From Antedon mediterranea (taxonomy: Eukaryota; Echinodermata; Crinoidea; Comatulida; Antedonidae): 64,000 nucleotides of DNA. The notes beneath the pieces were generated by a model. It was not told where the DNA came from. It did not search any database and worked only from the letters and a program-made list of their open reading frames with translations. Of the stretch, positions 35,301 through 49,000 are shown piece after piece. A program made the translations under genes and the position numbers. The stretch covers positions 4,627,001-4,691,000 of the forward strand of contig NC_092680.1 in the NCBI RefSeq assembly GCF_964355755.1, in the 5' to 3' direction. Each line of letters opens with the position of its first letter. The stretch's first letter is position 1.

Positions 35301-37453
35301 TTGATTAGATAATTTGATCTTCGAACGAAATCGGTGGAATTCTCGCTCGAAAATGAAATGACAAATTTGATCGTCTGTGGCCTCACAATACGGGGTGGCG
35401 GGCTATATGGTGACCTCAATAACCGACCTTCCTAAAGGCACGGTTTCCCTCCCATCGATTATCAAAGCAAGAACATACGTTCATATCGCATATTACAGCT
35501 ACTATGTATTTTCCAAATGTTATCAACGATTATTTTTTTTTAAATAATAATATCAAGGTATTTTAATAAAAGACGACTTAGTTTTTATTTCCTTCGTGGG
35601 TTAAACATTACCGTACCTTGTCTGTTGATTTTTTTATATATATATTTTATCTGTGTATTCTAATAAAAATGAATAACAATTATTATTAATAATTTTCAAT
35701 ACTTAATGGATTTTTTATATTATTTAACATCAAACAAACCTCAAATCCAATACGTTTACACACAAACGATTGTTTTCTATTTTTTTTTAATACAAGGCCT
35801 AATTAATAATGTTATCGAGAACGAAACAATCCTATTAATAAACCATAGTTATTATAACCACTCCTGTGAACAAAAACCAATCTAAGACCACTGTGCGTCA
35901 TCTAATGTCAGCTAAGGTTCAGTTTAAATTACATGAGAACAAACACCAAAACATTACATGATACCCAATATGCAAATTTACCAATTAATCACATACAAAA
36001 CTATAGGGGGCGTAATTAGTAGCTTTTTCCCGTCTTTAGCAGTCGCAGACTTAGCCTAGATAGCCTACAGACTTTGAACCAGATAAGAGTATTGCTAATT
36101 ATTAGGTTCACTCTTCTCTAATTAAATACTAAACTAATTCCTTCACCGTTTTAAAATCTTTATCAAGAAATCCGCATGTTCAGTCGAGAAATAACGCATG
36201 CGAAAAAGGTTGAATATAGAACCTCATTCTGGCTGTAGTAAGATAAATCGCAATGTTTATTGTATGTGATTTAAAGGATGTACTACTCCATTGACAATAA
36301 AAAGATCGACAGCTATAGATACAAACAAGTCATGTCAGACGAATGGTAATGTTACTAATAATTGAAAAGTAATAGTAAGTCTGTTTAAACTAAAATATCA
36401 AATAAAACTTACTGAAACATCTCTCAAAAAGATGTTGAAAACTGGCACCAAAATGTGTTTACAATAGTTGGAACACCTGATGAGTGGTTGAGTAGAAGTA
36501 ATAAAATACAGAACATACTGTTTCTAATAACGTTGGCAGTTTACAGGTAATATATTGTTAACATAAATACTGGAAGAAGATGAGAAAAGTACCGTAAACA
36601 AAAATAAACTACCCAGTAATAATTATAACCTCACAAAGTACAGTACGCGCACTTTTAGAGTGTACGCGTTTTGAAGACTACACAAATCAGAAATGCTGCA
36701 TTATTTGCGGGGGAGGGGTGGGAAAGCCAATATGATGCATACATCAGTAGGCCTAGACAATTAACACAAAATAAAAATGATGTAATGCAATATTTAATTA
36801 AACATTTGGGTTATGAGAAGAACTTCATCTGTTAGTTTTACATCATAAAGAAAAATAGTAAACCCAGCTTCAGATCTTATGATTTAAAAAAAAAGGTTAA
36901 ATTGTATAAGTATAACACAGTAAAGTGAAGTAACATAAACGAGGCACACATAATATCATATACTTAACATTTTTCCCGAGACCTAAACAGATGAAAGCAT
37001 TGTTCGCCAAAACATTTCTTGTTTGGAATTTAGATTTAATGTGAGGGCAAGTTCACTAGTATTCGCCTGCGGTCCAAAACGATTTGTTTTAGAGATTTCG
37101 TAACCCCGGGTGGGTACACCCGATACCTGGGCCTAAAGTAGTACAATATTAATAATACTGTATAAACAATAGTGAATGAATACTGCACATCTAAACTGCT
37201 AAAATAAAAAACAAGATATATATTTTTTTTAATAAATTAATAGAATATCAGATACATTGGAAATAAAAACCAATTTGATAGAACCATAGGCATATACTGA
37301 CATTTCCAGTACAGTCACCTCGGATATGTAGACAATGTAGACATCTAATCGTTTAAGTTAAATAATCATGTTAAACAATCAAAATATTCTATGAAAACAG
37401 TAAACCAATTATGAAAGTTATAAAATACATTGAAGATATTAATATTAACTTAC
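32348..37453. other. AT-rich region without a recognised gene
   Basis: Contains a MITE (32,916-33,050) and a possible untranslated exon on the - strand near 34,446-34,540. That stretch has two octamer-like atttgcat motifs upstream and ends in a TTTTTG|GTAAGCG donor. It may be a first exon of the TINAG-like gene; this is speculative. Otherwise I see nothing. Confidence 0.35.
32916..33050. mobile_element. MITE family M1, copy a
   Basis: The left end taaagctttgtctacac and right end gtgtagacagag are inverted. The interior shares aaaaaaatgtgatgtgccc and tatggacatgatgatgtcat with copies at 56,938, 59,772 and 62,769. Confidence 0.75.
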
Positions 37454-37535
37454 GATTCTTATAACAAGTTTGTCTTGTTCTGCTTTCTTCGTGTGTTCAC
37501 ACTGTTTAACATGTGTGTGTCGTACCTTTATAAAG
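37454..37535 (-). promoter_or_regulatory. Candidate TATA promoter with short untranslated first exon
   Basis: On the - strand CTTTATAAAGG (37,535-37,525) is followed about 30 nt later by the expected start region, and then a consensus 5' splice site ATC|GTAAGT with GT at 37,453-37,452. The implied first exon is about 46 nt. It could be a distal 5' exon of the TINAG-like gene, whose first coding exon begins with an acceptor 8 kb downstream, or of a non-coding RNA. Confidence 0.35.
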
Positions 37536-40500
37536 ACATGCATTAGAAAAACCTACGTATAATTTCCGTTTCACTGTTATCATTAAGCAATAATATTCCC
37601 GGAATAATTTACACCTATCTTGACATAGAGGAAATCCCACTTCAAAGGAAGGATCTTCATCACTTTTTGCTCGTTTTACGAGGAAATGTAGGCATCACAT
37701 TAGAAAAGGAAACTACATTTTTGGTACAGAAAACCTCAAGATGACCAGTAGATACCTGCATCAACAACAAACTAAAGACGATCAATAAGCCTATGAACCT
37801 CGAAATTACCTTTTTCGTTGAAAACGAGTTGCAACATTAGAAAAAAAACATATCAATTGTGCATTCAAAACAAAATCGACAATCTCAAGATGATCAGTGG
37901 TCCCATTTTCCCCGCCACAAGAAATTGTAACATAAGAAAAGAAAACATTATTGGCAGGCCTACAATTAAAAAACTTCGACAACCTTAAGATGACAGTGGA
38001 CTTTCATCAACAACAAACTATAGAAATCAGTTAGGTTAAGAGCCTAAAAAATTACCGGCGGCACCTCTCTTGTGTTGCAAATAAGTTGCATCTAAGAAAT
38101 GCAACATTAGAAACTACTATTAATTTCGTTTCAATGTAAATGTTTTTTATATATATATTATACAATAAATTTACTTACTTACACCTAAGGATGGCAGCGG
38201 TTTCTTCTCGTTAAAATGTTACTAAAGCTAAATTCACACGAATGTACAAAAAATAATCACTGATGTAGAGTAAAAACAAATGCAATAACCTAAAGAACGT
38301 CAGTAGGCCTACAAACCTCAACATGACCAGAGCGGAACCTTCTAGTTGAAACGACTTATTTTCCAAAAACAGGCCTATACAGTTAAGTAGGCCTACACCA
38401 CAATTCTTCTTTAGGCCTACAATGGCTTTACAAAGAACAAACACTCAAGATATAATTATGATGGAATAATCTTAGAGGACAAACTGTAATGACATAAGTT
38501 AATGAAGAGGAAGGTCAATGTTAAACTTGTTGGCATACTACCATTGTAACGTTGTCAAGATTTCGCTACAGGCAAAGATACATAAGTTGATTACTTAATT
38601 TGTATGTGTTCTTGAAACAGGGTCGGGGAGGATTCTAAATTACTCTGATTTTATTATGAGCAAACTTACTCATATAATTCAAAATAAACATTTATCAGTC
38701 TGTCAATCATTACGTAGTTCCTTGTCATGTAATAGACATGTCTAACTTCGACAACAGTACCAAATAGGCCTACATTTACTTTATGCAATATATTTTAATT
38801 TAATCAAAACATTATTATCTAGGCCTAATTGTCTAGAAGTGTAGAGCTGGTATTAAGCCAGAGACTGGGTCATCATAGAATGGACTTAAAGATCAGAAAG
38901 GCCTACAACTATATATATGGACATTTTGATAGAATATAAATATATTACAAATTGAATTTTGTTTCATCTTAATGGACATAAGAATACAGTAGGCCTAACT
39001 TGGTATCCATTTAACTAGAAGATAAAACGTACTTTATTATATCATAACCATATGGATTTGCCATTCTGGGTTAACACCTATTGCTGCCTCTTATAGGCTA
39101 CTATATTTATGTAGATCTACATTAGTTAATCAACACCCGCTATGCCAAATAATTTTTAGCCCTGACTTTGGTTCAGGTTAGGATACCATACGTGCTTAAA
39201 TTCTAGCGGGTAGAGGCGCGTCACGCTGGGTACCTGAGTATCGGTGATGAAACTGGAGTCGGCCTGAATTTGACTTGGCTAGCCCGTCGATCTCTGAGTC
39301 ATCGTAAAAGGTCGCAAAGTTGACCGTTAATTTTGGGCGTGGAGTTGGAATTTTAGATTGATGAAGTATAGTGTTTTCTTTACAAATTTTAATTTTTTTT
39401 TTCAAAAAATAAAATTGATGAATACTGATTAGATTAGATTACTGTCTATTCTCACTGCCATTATCTTAATCGCTTAATTCCGGCCTTCTCATATTGATCA
39501 ACATTTTTTAATTCTTGAAGTGGAGAGGGAGATGCATGACGGCTTCCCGTCGATGTTAGCCGCCAATGAAGGCTTTTGTCAATGCCGTGTGGTCAAATAT
39601 GTAACATTCAAAAATAATTAGATGGTAAGATATAACACGATAACACCTGGTTAATTCAACCCATCTTACATAATAATAATACATTTGTGAACTTCTTGCT
39701 GAAAAACATCAAATACACAGTGACTGACAAAGACGAAATTCTTATAGAAAATCATACAGAAGTGTTATCTATTATAACGTAACATTTTTTACAGGGCAAA
39801 TACGATACAAAATATACAGCATTAGGTTAATTAAACATTAAAATGTTAAAGCCCTTGACCACGCCCAAATATTCCGAATCTGCTACTTGAAATTAACCAT
39901 TATGAAGGATCTTGGTGACGAACATACGCTGCGACATTGAGTGCGAGAAAGACTATAACTACATTACTACTTTTAGGCTTCTGATGAGAAGGAAAGATGT
40001 CTGTGAAGCTAATTATGAAACCTACATTGAAAAAATAGGACACATCTGATCATGCTCTATCACGCTACAAATACACGGAACAATAATAATTATTAACATT
40101 CTTTATCATAACCAAAGAGGTGTAAAAGAAATAGGTAAAATGAATGTAAGATGAATAAATAATCATGATCCATTTCAATATTATTAGGATTGGCATCGGT
40201 AACAAAGATTGGCATCGGTAACATTCTCTTTTGGGTTCGAATAATACACCATCCTTGTTGTAGGAACAATAACAATATGGAACTTGGCCTACATAATCAT
40301 AATAACTATGCGCGTGATGATTACATAACTTCACAAAGATTGGATGAAAAGTAAAAATAACAATGTTGGTTAAATTTAATTAAATGTTTGGTAAACACAT
40401 TTTCCCGAGTCCGTTGTGACTTAGAACATCAATAACTATGTTGATTAATCGAATCCATAATCATTAAATTAAATTGCTGGGACTAAGTGAAAGTGATTTT

Positions 40501-43500
40501 TCCTGAGGGGTGGGATGTGATCAATAACTAAATTAATGGATTCGTCCTAAATCAGTAATATTGTTTTGAATCTCAATACTATAGCGTCAATAATTGAATG
40601 CTTTAGAGCAACATGGATGTTTTGACAGTAAATTCAGATTACAGTATTTCAACCTTTATTTTCACACACTGACTAAATTAGGGAAAATAACATTAATACC
40701 ATGCCTTACATTTCGTTCACACTGTCTTACATCGTTAACTTGGTAAAAGGGCGTACAAACTGAAAAATCTTTAGGGCCAAGGGAGATTCAAGTATAGGCT
40801 AGATTATAAATGTCTACCAAAGAACAATTTTAAATGACATAAATACATTACAAGCAGTTACTTTAGCAAGATATTAACAATTGAAATATTTATACTATAT
40901 CGCTGGTGGAAAGTATAATGGTGTAAAATATTCGAACTATCCCTGGATTACTAAAATAGGTCAATAGCGTTTATGGGACCTTAAAACGCGTCAGCAAGAT
41001 AAGTACATTGATGTTGAATTTCTTGCAATCCTTCACACATTAGTACAGCATTTTGATTGAAAGGTAATGATCTTTCAATGCAAAAGTTGAAATGATTATT
41101 GACATGTGTTGTGTAGACATTTAACACATTACTACTTGGCAGTCACTAGAGCTTCTTAACTCGCCACACAGATTAGAAAAACACGAAACGCTGGTACATA
41201 AAGAGATCGAAAAATATTGAAATAATGTTTATATTTATTTAAAGTTTGAATTTTTTTTTCTAGTTTCATAACATTTTTTAAATAATTGTAGGCCTTGTCA
41301 TAAAGCAAGGTATAGACTAATAGTTTAGGTTCTAGACCGAAATTAGTAAAAAGATAAATATTTTGGCATATGTGGCGTTTCATACGTATAGTACATGAGC
41401 TCGTTTTTTCAGACATATATAGATAGGCCAACCAAATTGTAGAGCACTTGATGCCATTGAGACTGATATGATATTGTGAATTTCCCCCTTATATAACTAA
41501 CGAGATTACGGACACTATTACACTACGATATGATACAGTAGCTTATCTTCCTAGATCTTTGTTAAACGAACTCTTTATATTTATGGAAATAGTTTCACAC
41601 GTTTTTGATTATTTTGGAATCAAGTCCGTGAGCAATCATCTAAAATCTATTCAGATAATGTGATGAATTATTTATTTAATGTATTGACACAAAAAAAGTA
41701 CAAGAGGTTAGAGTAGGCCTACTTGAGACAGTTTAAAGTTTCTAAAAAATGTTACTGAGGCCTATAGCATACTGAATAGGCGTAACATATCTCCGCATGT
41801 TGTCATTATTATTAGTACTAGTAGGTAAGGTATGGATAGCTTGCAAGTCAAGCCTAATAGTACGTACACACTTTAACCCGATTTTACAGCTATCGCTAGG
41901 TAGATGTTAACTGACTATTGACAGTCATCGACACGTTGTGCCATAATACAAACTCTGTAAAGATTCCAAACCACATAGCTAACATCCATTATCCCCAAGA
42001 ACAAATAAAAATCACTGATTTACCAAAAATCATAGTTTATAAATAGCTTTATCTAATAGTTTATTGGAGTCACGGATAACAGTACATACATTTTCAGGGC
42101 CTATTTTTCTTCGGCTAAATGAATTTAAGTTTGTATTTAATTGAATAGTAAAACGCAAATAATAGTTAGGCCTAATATCATTGCTCTCTGATTAATTACC
42201 GTATAGAAAGAATTGTAAGTCTAGCTAAAGCTTGGTCTTCCAGATCGCAATTCACAATCTATCAATACATTGATCCGAGTACTAAGAAGTTGTTGGTGAA
42301 ATTATTGACAGTGAAATTACTGAATCTGATCTCTGACCGCTATGTTCCCATGTTTATCTGTTTCTTCATGTTATCGTATTATTTGATACACTGACATATG
42401 GCTAAGTATGTAACTATAACTGATGTCATATCTTTATGTAAATTACATGATTAGATAACGAAAATGAAGTGAATACATCAATGCTCTTCTCTGTCGAAAG
42501 AACTCTCAATCACTTTCAACAAACTTTATTAACGTTATTTCGTACACAATTTCAGGTTTAATTTCAACTTGAATATCTTTGTAAAAGTACAAGAAATGAA
42601 TTAGAATTATAGAAAGATAGTCTTGACAGTATTTATGTTGCAAGTTACACTAGTTTAAAAAAAGTGTGCAGAAGGAGGCCAAAATAAGTTAGGAAATAAA
42701 CTTTAAGCCATGACCACCAGACAAAACAGCATTAAATACGTTTAGTAATCTAATAATCACATGTTAGTTCCATTGCTATATTAAAGAAAAAATACTAAAG
42801 GTATAATTGACCGAAAATCTTAATAAAAATTAATCATTGATCAAGCGCATTACTATATAAGAATAATGAAAATGTATTGTTTTGTAATTACTATACCGAA
42901 ACTATTGATTCCCTCAGTTGTTTTATACCAAAAAGATAGGTACCCCTTATTTTTTTTCTCCAGAAAGATAGGTATTACGGTAGAAGCAAGCGGAGCTTCC
43001 CTCATGTAGTTGACAAGGTAATTTGTCCAGACCCGGGAGACGCCCCGTGGTATTTATTTCAATCATCGAAACTATATAATGTAAAGTTTGAAAAACACCT
43101 GGTAAAGTTTAAATGTATAATTATTATATCAAATACAGTTAATATATGAATTTAATCTATCATTGGCTTACATGCCCGAGGGCGCTAACTCGACCATTGA
43201 TTGAGAAAAGTACTTGAATAAGCATAAATTCTTAAAACACTAGCCAATTCATAAAGAAAGTAGTCCTATATTTAGTATTTAAAAAAAATGATAACGATAC
43301 TTTCATTTCGGATGTACTTCCCACTTAAGCATTTTGAAATAGATGAAAAACGAACCCAACGAAATTCTTGATATTCGCGATAGACTCATCGATACCGAAA
43401 TTAAAAGTACGTCATCAATTCAATTTCAATTTCTATCTCATAACAAGTGCTATACACAGTACTCTTAAATTTGAGTAAAACAACATCGATGGCATCATTA

Positions 43501-44251
43501 TCGTTATCAATATCTTATCATCACAATTGTCATCAAAATCTTATCATCATTCATATTTTTATCATTAGCAACATCATTGTTTATTTACAGTATACTATCC
43601 TTAAATCATCACATGGATTCATTCACATTCAACTTCAAGTATTAATGTCAAAGTTTCGATCACTGTCTTCACACATGTTTACTTTAAACACAACACTCAA
43701 TTCGTTCTAGACACTAGTAAACCAACAACAGTATACAATTATTCAATGAATTATTAAACATACCTTACATTTGAGCATAATATACGGTATAGTCATCTAT
43801 CTCTCCAGGGGATCTTTTAATAGACTACGCCTTAAAAAGTTAAAAATCGTGATTTAGTTTATGTTTCCGACACCTGTTGAAACCGTTGATACCTATGTTT
43901 TTACCAGTATCGTTACGTCTGTAAGAAGTAGAGAGAGAGTAGAGTACAGATAGATAATAATGTCAGGAGTAACTGTTGGTCTGTCTGTCTGTTTGTTTCG
44001 GTAGATTGTTAACTAACATCAATTGTTATCGGTATTGTTAGCGAAGAGTGAAATTGCACTCTTCCCTCATGGTATTATATTGTCATTTTGTGTGTGACGT
44101 AAAAACACGGTATCAAACTTCCAATCCGTGAAATCAGCGATCTGAGAAATACTGTACAATTACGACTTAGAAATAACGAATGTTAGGCTACATTTAATCG
44201 ATAATATGCTTTCTCTGTTAATAATCAGTAATTATCTGTGTATATTTATGT
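37536..44251. other. Long AT-rich region with no recognised gene
   Basis: Read on both strands; only short ORFs without family motifs are present. A GC-richer patch lies at about 39,205-39,360. Many taggcctac/aggcctaa palindromic words are scattered here. No RNA gene or intact mobile element was identified. Confidence 0.4.
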
Positions 44252-44447
44252 TCATAAAAAGTTTGTAAATGACATATTTCCAGGAGGGAGTTGATAAACC
44301 TCAAATTCAACTTTGGTCTCTGAACTTCCAAACAGGTGTGCGTTAAGCAAGTGACATTCGTTATTCCACATGCCGAATGTGTCGTCGGCATAACATGTGG
44401 ATGATGAGTATAATATGTGCGTAGTGTTTACACGCAATGTGTCATGT
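44252..44447 (-). CDS. Candidate terminal exon of an unknown gene
   Basis: An acceptor-like gatgtttttcag ends at 44,448 and opens a 65-codon frame to TGA at 44,254-44,252. The composition is protein-like: HDTLRVNTTHILYSSS, DDTFGMWNNECHLLNAHLFG, KVEFEVYQLPPG. It is not low-complexity or repetitive, unlike most ORFs nearby. I do not recognise the family. Upstream exons were not found, although a donor-like exon exists at about 51,585-51,700 on the same strand. It may be a last exon or a gene relic. Confidence 0.3.
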
Positions 44448-44685
44448 CTGAAAAACATCAACTTTTATATTAAAACGATCATCAATCATCATGATCATCG
44501 TCTGAGTTTGAATGCTTTTATGTTTTCAAAAATACTTTAAATTGTTTGTGTTGACATGGTTTGTTGACTATTCATTATTAAATTGTTTCTGTTCATTTGA
44601 TTTGAAACGTCTATCAATGCCTGGTTTAATCGACAATTTGCAAACATTTCATCGTTTTGAAAATATATGAAGCAATATTTTTGTC

Positions 44686-45105
44686 TAGGTTGAGTCTTTT
44701 TTTTTTTCTTTTTTTTTATTCAGTATAAATATGCAAAAGAAAAACAAAACCGACACAGCGGTGACATGAGGCAAAACAAAATAAATTAAATTCTCAAAAG
44801 GCAAAAAGCAAACATAAAATGTATAAAAAGGTATATCTTCTTAGTTCTCCATTTACCCAAGACAATAAATTTCGTCTTGGTTTATCAAAATAAAATCTTA
44901 TAAAATCAGAAGTTTCCAGTCCTCATTAAATAACTCTATATTGTCGTTTATCAAATGTAAGTACTCTTCTATTTTTATAATACGACTTAAAAAATTAACC
45001 AGACCTGAATTTGATGGTTTAATATCAGAACATCTAGATATGTAAATAAAATATTTTACCAAAATGACAAGAATATTTACAGCATATAGCATAGGTTGAG
45101 TCTTT
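44686..45105 (-). mobile_element. 5'-truncated L1-clade-like LINE with 14-bp target duplication
   Basis: taggttgagtcttt occurs at 44,686-44,699 and 45,092-45,105, enclosing a 392-bp insert. A T-rich run follows the left copy, which is a poly(A) tail on the - strand. The insert's - strand encodes the end of an ORF (to stop at 44,900-44,898) with ILVILVKYFIYISRCSDIKP, resembling the C-terminal end of L1/Tx1-type ORF2 (aK.yIh..r......P). This is a typical truncated retrotransposition product. Confidence 0.75.
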
Positions 45106-45759
45106 ATAAAAATATTTATAGTGTCAATAATCTATGTTACGGAGAACAATTCATTCTACTCAGGCCATGATTCGAACCCAAGACGCTAACAATCACCAAA
45201 CCACAAATCTAGTTTAATTCATTAATGCATTCACTCAATCTTTTATTTAGGAATCTGAGTCTATAGAAAGTAAAATAATACGTGTAAATTATATCTGTAC
45301 TGTTACTGTACTAATTACCACTACTTATAAATTATAGGCCTAATTGATCATTTCTTATGACAATCCCACCCATTTGCTGACACAATGCCAACGGTCATAA
45401 TTTTTTTATTATAAAGTTTATCTTTAATAGTGAAATATACACTCTGGTTGTTGTTTACGTTGGCCTGAGGTGGACCTATGTTGTTTCTTTGTTGCATTTG
45501 AAGTGCTGAAGAGTTTATACTAGTTAGGGCCTACTCTGTGATTGCTACAACAGTCTATCAGAGTGTGTTGATTCAGTTGGTCTGCCAAAATGCTATGTTC
45601 TAACTTCATTGAGCAAATTGAAATATATACTTATTTTTAAGAGATGAAGAAAACAAACAACTTTAGTTAAGGTATGAAGCACATTTGTAATGTGTGTTAT
45701 GACGTTGACGAATTAATGTTTCTGATGTTATCACGAAATTATAATTATTTGAAATTGGC
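45106..45759. other. Short AT-rich stretch with a SINE-like tRNA fragment
   Basis: Around 45,160-45,215 the - strand reads tggtttggtgattgttagcg then ttgggttcgaatcatgg, a box A/box B-like arrangement. It is probably a degenerate SINE head. Nothing else is seen. Confidence 0.35.
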
Positions 45760-46075
45760 GATGGGGGTGGTTGTGGAGGTCTGGTTGTTATTTTTTGTGA
45801 CTGTTTTCCGGTGGTGGTTGTTTTGGTGGTGTGGTGGTGGTGGTGGTGGTGATGATGGTGGTGGTGTTGATGTTGGTGTTGATGGTGTTGTTGGTGGTGG
45901 TGTTGATAGTGGTGGTGGTGTTAATGGTGGTGGTGGTGATGTTGTTGTTGATGGTGGTACACGTGTTTATGGTTGTGGTGATTGTAGTGGAGATTGTGGT
46001 GTGGTGGTGGCGGTGGTGGTTGAAGATGACGGTGGTTTTACCAATGCTGATTGTTGTGATGATGATGGTTGATGA
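45760..46075. repeat. TGG/GGT-rich simple-sequence tract
   Basis: An imperfect (ggt)n/(gtt)n/(gat)n run of about 310 bp, with the purest part near 45,830-45,850. It is strongly strand-asymmetric (G/T on +). It yields Gly/Val-rich and Thr/Asn-rich artefactual ORFs on both strands. Runs of ggtggtggtggtgg could form two-tier G-quadruplexes. Confidence 0.95.
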
Positions 46076-49000
46076 ATGATAATGATGATCGACGACGTTA
46101 TTTGGCATTGATTGGTGAGTATAATTATTGATTAACACTAGGCTAAGTACAAAACAAGAAACGATTCTGTTTTTAAACCACTTTCACAAAAATTTAGTAT
46201 CAATTAAAAGTCTTAAGAAATAATTATTCCAAAATCGTATTGAATTGCTATAGTGTTATGTTTATTCCATTTACCACCTACCACTTATTGATCTCCAGGG
46301 CATATCGATTTCAAATTGCCATTGGATGTGTTTATTTTATTCGTACGTAACTTAAAAGCAACACAAAATGACTTTCCGTTCCTTTAACACACTGTATTTC
46401 TGAACTCAGGGGTGAGTGGATTACTATTCGGTACTAGAACGACTATTGAGGTTATTAACAACCGCAATCAGGATCATTACAAGTCGATACAATTTCTTTT
46501 TTCAATTTGGTCCAGTTCCAGTTTTTCTAATCACAATTTGGAAATTCTTACCACAATATACTTTATTAATTCGTCCGATTCAGTCGAAGCAACTCACGTA
46601 GAAATTTACCTCACACACGAGGCGTAACGCGTTTGGTTAGCATGAAATAGACGCAAATATTGTGAAACGCGATGACGTCACAAAAACTGGCGAGTTAGAT
46701 ACGTTATAGGCATATAACATTTTAAACAAATCGGATCTCGTAGTTAAACTATGAAGCTAAACAATAAATGTTATACTATTAAAAACATTTCATGACGTCA
46801 TGAAATATGGAATTAGATAACAATTTGGAAGATAGAAATTGTGATTTTTATATTGGGTAACACACTGGAAGTAGTATAGAATGACAATACTACCTCAACA
46901 TTAAGGGAATGAACTTGAATTTACCAAGGTCAGTTTCTTTAATTACATAGTACTCACCAATTAGGATGTATTGTAATTAATACCAGACATTACGTAACAT
47001 TTATAACAATAATAACTGTGCTTCAATCACATGTTTGACCGTGAAACAGTGTTTGACGACAAATAAAATGCAGAATTTTAACAAGAGAAATAATTATAAA
47101 CTGCATCATAAAATGTCATTGCCAAGTTGTTGACATAATTATATCAACAACTTGACCCAGCGAATGACATGCCACACCGAAAAGAAATCAAATGACCGGC
47201 GGATTAAACGACCGGTCGATAGAAAACGGATCATGAACGATGATACATTAAACAGTTGAGTGAAGAACATTTGGAAATCACAAAAAAAAACAGCAAACCA
47301 GTTCGCCCCTGTTGCAATCCACAACCAAAGGCGACTAAAAAAGGAAGCCAGAGAACCACTTTATGACCAGAATATGGTTAAAGTTATAGGTTAGCATGAC
47401 AATTAGTGACGTATACTTATATTTATCATTATTCTTACCTTTTTATAACAACAATTGTCTGATGTAAGCTGGCAATAAAGGATAAATTTAACAACTCGAG
47501 TTTAGCGGTGGCCTACGGTTTGTTTGTTTGTTTGTTTGTTTGCTTATTTTTACTCCTCGACAAAATGATGAACTCATAAAAAGGTAGAAACACCAGATAT
47601 TTATCTTTTTATTAATATTAAGTCAAAACTCCGTCTAGAACCTAGACTAAATATAAGGCCAAGGAGTTGAGTAAGGGCTCTCGCAGAATAAGAATAATAT
47701 AACAAGCTCGTCACAGTCAATCCCTTAAGCTTGTCAACATACAGCATAGCTGACGCATTATCCCGGAGTGTTGACGCATTTTGAAATGTCAGTCAATGGA
47801 TTGAATGAAGGACACTGAACATAATTACATAACGAGTTAAGATGTACGCAATAAATAGGCTAATGCATATATTTGCACCAGGTTGCATGAAAAAGGATTA
47901 AGAACGTATAAAGTCAATTTAATCAGGTTATGTATGACATCTGTCTATCCTTATTTTAGAATTATCGCTAATTTTACCGATAAAAATATTTCACAATGAC
48001 GTCTTAATTTACATGTAGGCGATTCTGTAGATTTTAATTGGCTATTCTAATTAAATATAATTATTTCAACATCTGTCAACATCTACGTGAAAAAGGTTGA
48101 AAAAACAGTTTTTAAAAACGCAGTCAATTAACACGAATTGTTGTGCACGTACAGCGATTATCTGACATAGACATCATTAAACAAGTAGGCCTAAAAATTA
48201 AGAAATGAATATAGACAGGACATCTCGCCAAAATGAACGAACAATGTACAAAATTATCACGGAATGACTCCGGCAGGCACAGGAGACCGAGTTAAAGACC
48301 AAATGGAGCTAGAGATTTCGGTTGTAGAATTTGCATGATAGTACACCCATGATAAGAGCACGTACAGCACAGAAACGAATCGCTTTGGGAAGCATTCACT
48401 GATGACGTGGCTGAAACGAGGATGAATGATGACGCAATTGTTGGCCATAACTCTCATCGTCCAAGAGGAACGTTCAATGATGTAACGGAGAGAATCGGTG
48501 AGGAAGATAAAAAAATCAGGCATAAAATGTTACTACCAATACTGTTTCTTGAATGTTTTGTGTAATTGTGATACTATAAGCCTATTTTGTAAACACATTC
48601 TGGTTTTTTTTTGTAGCGTTTTAATAAGGGTCTCACGATGACATTAATAAGTATACCCTACATATTTTAATACCGATGTATTGCATAAAATAACAATAAC
48701 AACATCTTGAATATCAAGGTCAAACGCATTGCCTGATAATTGTTAATCATGTTGATTGCATAATCTTGGGACTTGACATTCGCTCTCAGTGAGACGAAGG
48801 CAATGAGTATGGTTGCAATTTATAGCACTAAAGTTGTAAACATAATCAGATTTAGCTGTAAAATAACTAAATGTTTTAGTGACGTAGGTCTATGTTAGAT
48901 AATAGACTAACCGCAGCAGTGAACGCATTACTATTACATTTTACGGTTTAAAAGTGGTGAAAAGAGAATAATACATTTATGGTGGACAAATGGGCGGGAC

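Noticed and set aside
45674-46138. Gly/Val-rich (+) and Thr/Asn-rich (-) ORFs
   Set aside because: Translations of a GGT/ACC simple repeat.
48257-48523. 88-aa - strand ORF and broken + strand frames at 48.2-48.5 kb and 47.15-47.39 kb
   Set aside because: No family recognised, frames interrupted by stops, and coding strand ambiguous; perhaps old mobile-element debris.
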